64,000 bases of DNA from UMGS1766 sp963597355. GTDB lineage: Bacteria; Bacillota; Clostridia; Oscillospirales; Oscillospiraceae. Each line of letters begins with the position of its first letter. Position 1 is the stretch's first letter. Under the pieces are notes generated by a model that did no database searches, was not told the origin of the DNA, and saw only the letters and a program-made list of their open reading frames with translations. Where the stretch lies: positions 180,761 to 244,760 of the forward strand of contig CAVBPR010000007.1 of assembly GCA_963597355.1 (NCBI GenBank), read 5' to 3'. Positions 58,849-64,000 of the stretch are shown here, piece after piece. The position numbers were made by a program, and so were the translations under genes.

Positions 58849-59757
58849 TTATCGGACTCGTCGCAGTTCCGATTCGACAATACTAAATAAATCCTGAAGA
58901 AACGGAGTTTTTGGCGCACGTGGATCATAGATACATCCATAAGATGTAGTTACTTTTTTCTCCAGAGGAATGGATTTAATCGGTACCTTTGAGTAATAGT
59001 TCCGAAGGGTTGAGGTAAGACAGGCGGCACGGTTGCGAAAAACCATGTCGCGGCACAGATCATAACTGGAGATATGCAGCGCAACCGCAGGGTTCACGCC
59101 CGGTTCCAGCAAATTGCGGGCCATCATCAACTCTGTATTGCATAGAGCAAGAGGAATTGTGGCCAATTCTGCGGCAGAGATCAGGGTGCTCTGTGCCAGA
59201 GGCGAATGTTCTGCCACACCAAGCATTAAATCGTCCTGGAAATAGCGGTCAAAGACCAGGCGACCGCTTCGCAGACGAAGGGAAGCTTCCTCGTGAAAGG
59301 TGGTCAGACTGATAATGCCGACGGAATTGTCGGTAAATTCTGCATCATCAATAATCTCCGGCGGCGTCCGCTCGTCAATGTCCAGCCGAATGCCGGGATA
59401 GCGCAGATTCAGCGTTGCCAGAACGCGGGAGAGCAGAGTAGAAGAGATCAGCTGAGAAGTATAGATGTGGTAGTCTACCGGGGGCTGTCCTTCCTTTGCG
59501 CTGACGCGGCTGATGTCGTTGAGCATGTGCTGGTATAATCCGTCCAACTCTCTGGCCCGTTCCACCACCAATTCACCGACATCGGTGAGGCGAATGTGAT
59601 TTTTGCTGCGATGAAAGAGGGAAACACCGAGCTCTTTCTCCAGGTTGCTGATAATGCGAGAAAGTCCTTGCTGAGTGATATAGCAGGCATCTGCCGCGAG
59701 GCTGATGGATCCGATGTCTGCCACTTGAATCAGGTAACGCAGATCTTCTATTCTCAT
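58849..59757 (-). CDS. LysR-family transcriptional regulator
   Basis: 302 residues. MRIEDLRYLIQVADIGSISL leads into the helix-turn-helix LAADACYITQQGLSRIISNL, then the ligand domain. It lies upstream of the redox operon on the same strand (92-base gap) and divergent from the MalY-permease pair, so it could control both. An ATG follows GAGAGG weakly. Confidence 0.92.
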   Translation of the reverse strand: MRIEDLRYLIQVADIGSISLAADACYITQQGLSRIISNLEKELGVSLFHRSKNHIRLTDVGELVVERARELDGLYQHMLNDISRVSAKEGQPPVDYHIYTSQLISSTLLSRVLATLNLRYPGIRLDIDERTPPEIIDDAEFTDNSVGIISLTTFHEEASLRLRSGRLVFDRYFQDDLMLGVAEHSPLAQSTLISAAELATIPLALCNTELMMARNLLEPGVNPAVALHISSYDLCRDMVFRNRAACLTSTLRNYYSKVPIKSIPLEKKVTTSYGCIYDPRAPKTPFLQDLFSIVESELRRVR

Positions 59758-59790
59758 TTCGGAAGGCCTCTCTTTCTGTATTTTTCTAAC

Positions 59791-59796
59791 ATTATA
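59791..59796 (-). promoter_or_regulatory. -10 box of the LysR gene at 58849
   Basis: On the minus strand, TATAAT preceded by TGA, an extended -10; no good -35 hexamer at 17 bases. Confidence 0.6.
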
Positions 59797-59944
59797 TCAT
59801 AAAAATGAAGAAAGCGCAGAAAAGAGGCTGAATGCCTTACCTTTGTATAATTGCATAAGTTCCTCTATCGCACTCATTATCTTACCAGTCAAAGTAAGAT
59901 TGGGCAAACAAGGGTACATTGTAGCAGATACAATAAAAGCTTGT

Positions 59945-59973
59945 TAGACTATGAAATAACAGAGCGATATAAT
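59945..59973 (+). promoter_or_regulatory. Promoter of the MalY-permease pair
   Basis: TAGACT (59945-59950), a 17-base spacer, TATAAT (59968-59973), 33 bases before the gene start. The imperfect -35 box suggests activation, possibly by the divergent LysR protein. Confidence 0.7.
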
Positions 59974-60006
59974 AGAACAAAATTTGAGAGAAAGGAAGCG
60001 TCTGAT

Positions 60007-61188
60007 ATGTACAATTTCGATAAAATTGTTGACCGCCGGGGCACAGCCAGCGTCAAATGGGACGTGAAGGACCTCTTTGGTGTCGGTCCGGATGCGGATT
60101 TGATTCCCATGTGGATTGCCGACATGGATTTTGCCGTTTTGCCAGAGGTGCAGGAGGCAATGCATAAGCGGGTTGACCACCCCACCTTTGGTTACAACAC
60201 GCCGACTCCCGGCTGTCTGCCTGCACTATGTTCCTGGTATGAGCGCCGCCACAATTGGAAGTTTACTCCGGATCAGGTGCTCTGTGGAATCGGAGTGGTT
60301 ACCATGATCCGATTCACAATCGAGGCAATTACTTCCTCAGGCGACAAAATTGCTGTTTTTTCTCCTGTTTATGATCCCTTCTTTGCTGTGGTGAAAAACA
60401 CCGGCCGCACGCTGGTGGATTTGCAAATGGAGGAGCAGGACGGTCATTACTCCGTGGATTTGGCTGCTTTTGAAGAGGCACTGAAGGACGGGGTAAAAGC
60501 CATTATCCTCTGCAATCCTCACAATCCTGTGGGCAAGGTGTGGACAAAGGAAGAGCTGACGGCTATTGGCGACCTGTGCGCCAGGTACGGGGTCTATGTC
60601 CTGTCGGATGAAGTGCATGGAGACATGGTACTGCTGGGGAATCACTACACCACCATGGGCCTGATTCCCTCTGTGCAGGACAAGCTGATTGTGTACACCG
60701 CCATCAGCAAAACCTTCAACCTGGCCGGACTCCATCAGTCTGCCATTATCGTGCCGAATGCAGAACTGCGGGCCAAGGTGGACGGTGCCCTGAAGGGCGC
60801 ATGGATTATGGGGCCGAACATCATGGCCTTCACGGCGATGGAGGCTGCCTACACTTATGGCGATACATGGGTGGACGAAGTGACCGCCTATCTTTCCGAT
60901 AATGCTCGTTATGTCCAGCAGCAGGTGGCTGAATTTATGCCGAAGGTCAAGCTGTCCCACCATGAGGGTACGTTCCTTATGTGGATGGATTTGCGGTGCC
61001 TCGGCATGACCAGCGACGAGCTGACATTGACACTGGGACGCGACTACGGTGTCGGCCTGGGCAATGGCGGACATTACGGTGCCCAGTGCGATGGCTTTAT
61101 GCGCCTGAACATCGCCTGCCCCCGCGCAACGTTGGAAGAAGGTATCGCGCGCATCAAAAAGTGCTATCTTGAGAAGGAGGCAAAGTAA
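60007..61188 (+). CDS. MalY/PatB-family PLP enzyme, C-S beta-lyase type
   Basis: A 393-residue aminotransferase-fold lyase; family members cleave cystathionine or cysteine conjugates to pyruvate, ammonia and a thiol. MWIADMDFAVLPEVQEAM, FGYNTPTPGCLPALCSWYERRH, CNPHNPVGKVWTKEEL, LSDEVHGDMVL and the PLP-Lys in AISKTFNLAGLHQSAII are present. The ATG at 60007 follows AAAGGAAG. The next gene, a permease, is two bases away. An aminotransferase or other beta-lyase specificity remains possible. Confidence 0.9.
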   Translation: MYNFDKIVDRRGTASVKWDVKDLFGVGPDADLIPMWIADMDFAVLPEVQEAMHKRVDHPTFGYNTPTPGCLPALCSWYERRHNWKFTPDQVLCGIGVVTMIRFTIEAITSSGDKIAVFSPVYDPFFAVVKNTGRTLVDLQMEEQDGHYSVDLAAFEEALKDGVKAIILCNPHNPVGKVWTKEELTAIGDLCARYGVYVLSDEVHGDMVLLGNHYTTMGLIPSVQDKLIVYTAISKTFNLAGLHQSAIIVPNAELRAKVDGALKGAWIMGPNIMAFTAMEAAYTYGDTWVDEVTAYLSDNARYVQQQVAEFMPKVKLSHHEGTFLMWMDLRCLGMTSDELTLTLGRDYGVGLGNGGHYGAQCDGFMRLNIACPRATLEEGIARIKKCYLEKEAK

Positions 61189-61190
61189 AA

Positions 61191-62504
61191 ATGGAAGAAA
61201 AGAAACAACACAAGCAGTTGGGCTTCATCGACTGCCTCGGCATCGGCATCGGCCAGATCATTGGCTCCGGCGTCATGGTGCTGACCGGCATCGTCGTCGG
61301 CCTGACCGGCCACGGCACGCCCCTGGCCTTCATCTGCGCCGCTCTGCTGGTCATCTGCACCATGACCTCTTCTGTTGTCATGTCCAGCGCCATTCCGTCC
61401 AACGGCGGCGGCTACTCCTACGTCAAGCGCCTGCTTGGCCCCCGCACCGGCTTCATCTATCTGGGTATGTTCGTTCTGACCCAGGTGCTGATCGCCACCT
61501 TCGCTCTGGGCTTCGCCAGCTACTTTGCGGCGCTTGTCCCCGGCGTGAATCAGAAGCTGGTGGCTATGCTGATCCTGTGCGCCGCCACTATCGTCAACCT
61601 GATCGGTATCAAGACCGCAGCCTCCGTCCAGAACATCATGGTCGCTTGCCTGTTGCTGTCCCTGCTGCTGTTCGTGGCCTTCGGCCTGCCCAAGGTCACC
61701 TGGAGCGAGCTGGCTCTGACCGGCTCCAACATCATGCCCAACGGCGTCGGCAACTTCCTGCAGGGCGTGGCTCTGCTGAGCTTCGCTACCGGCGGCGCAA
61801 AGTTCCTGGCTGAGACCGCCGGCGAGGTCAAGAACGCTGGCAAGACCGTTCCCCGCGCCATGATCGTCTCCACCATCATCGTCGCTGTGTTCTATGCCCT
61901 GCTGGGCATCGTAGCCACCGGCGTTCTGCCCGTGGAGCAGGTCGCGTTCCAGAACCTGACTCTGGTCGCCCAGACCATCTTCCCCGCATGGCTGTACTAC
62001 TTCTTCATCATCGGCGGCGCTCTGTTCGCCCTGGCCACCACCCTGAATGGCACCCTGTCCTGGGTCACCCGCGGCCTGCAGCTGTCCGCTGAAGAGGGCT
62101 GGCTGCCCAAGATCTGCGCCAAGGAGAACAAGGGCGGTACTCCCGTCGTGCTGCTGCTGGTGTTCTTCGTCGTCGGCGCCATTCCCATCCTGACCGGTAT
62201 GGACACCACCACCATCTCCAACATGGGCGTCGGCCTGAACCAGGTCATCCTCATCATGGAGGTCATCGCCTGCTGGCGTCTGCCCAAGGTGATGCCGGAG
62301 GCCTATGAGAACGCGACCATGAAGCTGAAGCTGCCGGTTCTGTATGTGCTGCTGGTTCTGTCCGTTGTGCTGAATGTAGCAACGTTCTTTGTCAGCCTGT
62401 CGGATATGACCGCTACTGTTTGGATTGGCATCATCGTGTTTGTTGTCCTGCTGGGCATCTACACCTTTATCCGCGGCAATCAGCTGGCAAAAAAGTCTGC
62501 CTGA
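61191..62504 (+). CDS. APC-superfamily amino-acid permease
   Basis: 437 residues with about 12 helices. The LeuT-fold TM1 motif is GIGIGQIIGSGVMVLTG; TM6 is near LLSFATGGAKFLAETAGEV. It is coupled to a MalY-type lyase, so it probably imports a sulfur or beta-substituted amino acid. Codon use is strikingly C-ending and GC-rich up to about 62280 and then reverts to ordinary usage. That may reflect high expression or recombination. The reverse strand is open over the same span, a by-product of this bias. Confidence 0.93.
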   Translation: MEEKKQHKQLGFIDCLGIGIGQIIGSGVMVLTGIVVGLTGHGTPLAFICAALLVICTMTSSVVMSSAIPSNGGGYSYVKRLLGPRTGFIYLGMFVLTQVLIATFALGFASYFAALVPGVNQKLVAMLILCAATIVNLIGIKTAASVQNIMVACLLLSLLLFVAFGLPKVTWSELALTGSNIMPNGVGNFLQGVALLSFATGGAKFLAETAGEVKNAGKTVPRAMIVSTIIVAVFYALLGIVATGVLPVEQVAFQNLTLVAQTIFPAWLYYFFIIGGALFALATTLNGTLSWVTRGLQLSAEEGWLPKICAKENKGGTPVVLLLVFFVVGAIPILTGMDTTTISNMGVGLNQVILIMEVIACWRLPKVMPEAYENATMKLKLPVLYVLLVLSVVLNVATFFVSLSDMTATVWIGIIVFVVLLGIYTFIRGNQLAKKSA

Positions 62505-62531
62505 TTGGGTTGTCTGCAATAAGATGAATTT

Positions 62532-62563
62532 CACCGCCGTTCGGCTTTTGCCGGGCGGCGGTG
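62532..62563 (+). terminator. Terminator after the permease gene
   Basis: An 8-bp outer stem (CACCGCCG with CGGCGGTG) and an inner CGGC/GCCG stem, then TTGCTATT. Confidence 0.8.
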
Positions 62564-62619
62564 TTGCTATTCCAGACCAAATTCGTTAAAATGAGCTAAA
62601 AGAGAGGAAGTGACAGGCA

Positions 62620-63675
62620 ATGGCAGAAAAAGAACAGGCGCAAATCAAAGCGGCATTGATTCTGGCTGGTGGCCAATCCAGCCGCATGGGCGAGGACAAG
62701 GCACTGCTGAACTGGGGCGGCGAGACGCTTCTGGAGCGGGCAGTGCGGTTTTGGCGCACCTCCGGACTGGTACAGCAGGTTTGGGTTGCTGTGGGCGGAG
62801 AAGATCACTTTTCTCAACTGCCGGAGGGAGCTCTTGCGGTGCCGGATCTCCAGATGGGACAAGGTCCGATGGCGGGGATTGTGGCCGGGTTTCATGCAAG
62901 CGGTGCCGATGTGCTCTATGTCAGCGCCGTGGATATGCCAAACCTGTCACTGGAGGCCGTACTGCCGGTTCCGGAGCACGACGCGGCGGTATACCGTCGA
63001 AGCGGCAGAAGAGAGCCTCTGTTTGCCGTTTATCGCCGCAGTGTAGTTCCGGTGGCGGAGGGGCTGCTGGCGGCACACTGCGGCAAAGTGGGGGCAATGC
63101 TGGATGCGGTGACTACGGACTATTACTATGCGCCGCCCTGTCTGGAGTTCGTGTTCCAGAATGTAAATACGCCGGAGGATTTGCTCCGTGCCCGGGCTGG
63201 AACGCCGCCTATGGTTACGGTAATGGGATGGGCAAACTCCGGGAAAACCACCTTTCTAGAAGGTTTGATACCGGTTTTAGTGGGTCGCGGCATTCGAGTG
63301 GCCGTAATCAAGCACGATGCCCACGGAATTTCCGTTGATCACGAGGGGAAGGACACCTGGCGGCTGGCACAGGCAGGAGCGGAGACCACTGCGATTCTCG
63401 GACCCAATCAGTGGGCGGTGATGAGCAGGGGAGAGGGCGATTTGGATGCCCTGCGAAGAAAATTGCCGCCGGTGGATCTCATCCTCGGGGAAGGGTTCAA
63501 GTTCAGCCATCTGCCGAAAATCGAGGTGCACAGAAAGGCCACTGGTCATGCGCTGATTACCCGCGATTCTACTTTGCTGGCGGTAATGACAGACGAGGTG
63601 CTGGATACAGCGACACCTCAGTTGGCACTGGATGATTTTGAGGGCTGTGCAGATCTGCTCTGCAGTCTATTGTAA
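62620..63675 (+). CDS. mobAB: MobA-MobB fusion: molybdenum cofactor guanylyltransferase / MobB
   Basis: 351 residues in two parts. Residues 1-190 are MobA, which attaches GMP to molybdopterin: LILAGGQSSRMGEDKALL, VSAVDMPNLS, FVFQNVNTPEDL. Residues 197-351 are the P-loop GTPase-like MobB: VTVMGWANSGKTTFLEG (Walker A), VAVIKHDAHGIS, DLILGEGFKFSHLPKIE. MGD is exactly the cofactor of the molybdoenzyme at 55362. The fusion joins proteins usually encoded separately. Confidence 0.93.
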   Translation: MAEKEQAQIKAALILAGGQSSRMGEDKALLNWGGETLLERAVRFWRTSGLVQQVWVAVGGEDHFSQLPEGALAVPDLQMGQGPMAGIVAGFHASGADVLYVSAVDMPNLSLEAVLPVPEHDAAVYRRSGRREPLFAVYRRSVVPVAEGLLAAHCGKVGAMLDAVTTDYYYAPPCLEFVFQNVNTPEDLLRARAGTPPMVTVMGWANSGKTTFLEGLIPVLVGRGIRVAVIKHDAHGISVDHEGKDTWRLAQAGAETTAILGPNQWAVMSRGEGDLDALRRKLPPVDLILGEGFKFSHLPKIEVHRKATGHALITRDSTLLAVMTDEVLDTATPQLALDDFEGCADLLCSLL

Positions 63676-63730
63676 GACTTTCTGAAAAATTGACCTCTTT
63701 TATCGCAACAATATTGTTCTGAATGAGAGC

Positions 63731-63757
63731 GATTTTCCTGTCATTGCAAGGAAAATC
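63731..63757 (+). terminator. Hairpin after mobAB, possible terminator
   Basis: A perfect 9-bp stem (GATTTTCCT with AGGAAAATC) and a 9-base loop, with a weak T tract (GTTTTAC) downstream. Confidence 0.5.
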
Positions 63758-63809
63758 TGCCGTTTTACAAGGACATAACAAAAAAATAAAAAACTTTTGA
63801 AAAAAGTGA

Positions 63810-63838
63810 TTGACAATTGCTGAAAGCTTTGCTATAAT
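63810..63838 (+). promoter_or_regulatory. Consensus promoter of the tRNA cluster
   Basis: Perfect TTGACA (63810-63815) and TATAAT (63833-63838) with a 17-base spacer, 28 bases before the first tRNA. An A/T-rich UP-like stretch precedes it (63776-63805). Confidence 0.95.
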
Positions 63839-63866
63839 AACCATCGTCGCTGATGAAGCGAGCAAC

Positions 63867-63943
63867 GGGAGCATAGCTCAGCTGGTTAGAGCACATGCCT
63901 TACAAGCATGGGGTCACAGGTTCGAGTCCTGTTGCTCCCACCA
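63867..63943 (+). tRNA. tRNA-Val (anticodon TAC)
   Basis: A full cloverleaf: acceptor GGGAGCA/TGCTCCC, D arm GCTCAGCTGGTTAGAGC, anticodon stem CATGC/GCATG with loop CTTACAA (anticodon 63901-63903), T arm ACAGG/CCTGT with TTCGAGT, and an encoded CCA end. Confidence 0.98.
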
Positions 63944-63946
63944 TAT

Positions 63947-64000
63947 GGCCCGGTAGTTCAGTTGGTTAGAACGCCAGCCTGTCACGCTGGAGGTCGACAG
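63947..64000 (+). tRNA. tRNA-Asp (anticodon GTC), 3' end cut by the window
   Basis: The acceptor GGCCCGG, the D arm GTTCAGTTGGTTAGAAC and the anticodon stem CCAGC/GCTGG with loop CTGTCAC (anticodon 63981-63983) are visible. The window ends in the T arm. Confidence 0.95.

Noticed and set aside
61164..62534. 456-codon open frame on the minus strand opposite the permease
   Set aside because: It has no ribosome site, its composition is Gln/His/Asp/Gly-rich and low in complexity, and it is explained by the C-ending codon bias of the permease.
63776..64000. tRNA cluster as a phage or island attachment site
   Set aside because: No integrase, direct repeat of a tRNA end or phage gene is seen in the window.
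1..64000. CRISPR arrays, insertion sequences, toxin-antitoxin pairs or prophage
   Set aside because: No regularly spaced repeats, transposase or phage motifs were found on reading both strands.

Overview
The window looks like core chromosome of an anaerobic, mid-GC Firmicute of the class Clostridia, most likely close to Oscillospiraceae. The evidence is a PolC-type polymerase, the short HisG with a separate HisZ, QueH, DUF951, the Clostridia-style run pyrH-frr-uppS-cdsA-dxr-rseP-ispG-polC, strong AAGGAGG-type ribosome sites, and consensus sigma-A promoters with 17-bp spacers. The genus is inferred. I saw no phage, insertion sequence, integrase or CRISPR array.

Layout. 1-4.2 kb: the end of a PilO-like gene, then a leftward rpmG-secE-nusG-rplK-rplA operon and a separately promoted rplJ-rplL with an L10 leader. 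4.2-8.1 kb: ruvX, a NUDIX hydrolase, queH, nth and glyA. 8.2-12.8 kb: rarA, an acyltransferase, DUF951, hisC and a radical SAM gene in one tight operon. 12.8-16.1 kb: rpmE, a flavin reductase, hflX, a YigZ-family gene and a thioesterase. 16.2-26.8 kb: pyrH-frr, then envelope and isoprenoid genes, then polC. 26.8-33.6 kb: a compact, translationally coupled histidine operon, hisZGDBHAFIE, under one promoter with a palindrome in its spacer. The last gene encodes two HisE domains.

33.6-49.2 kb is more accessory: two NSS sodium symporters, a Na/Pi cotransporter, a coupled three-gene unit (FucI/AraA-fold protein, small Cys protein, SufE), two LysR regulators, aroD, an HMGL-type aldolase, a cupin/CMD pair, a nitroreductase, and a gamma-family PLP lyase beside the second NSS transporter. 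49.5-54.1 kb: a small acidic protein, malQ, an orphan membrane protein and purF. 54.4-63.7 kb is a redox and amino-acid module: RidA, a four-cluster ferredoxin, a molybdopterin oxidoreductase, an NAD(P)/FAD protein, a LysR regulator, a MalY-type lyase, an APC permease and a MobA-MobB fusion. The window ends in a tRNA cluster (Val, then Asp cut by the edge).

How the parts fit. The left side is translation, replication and envelope housekeeping. The right side suggests amino-acid fermentation: sodium-coupled or APC uptake, PLP lyases acting on sulfur amino acids, RidA to clear reactive enamines, and a soluble Mo/Fe-S/flavin chain fed by cofactor from MobAB.

Best candidates for undescribed biology: the coupled FucI-like/Cys-protein/SufE operon, the HisE protein whose second domain has lost three of four metal ligands, the membrane-free molybdoenzyme operon, and a pair of long hairpins at 43860-44000.
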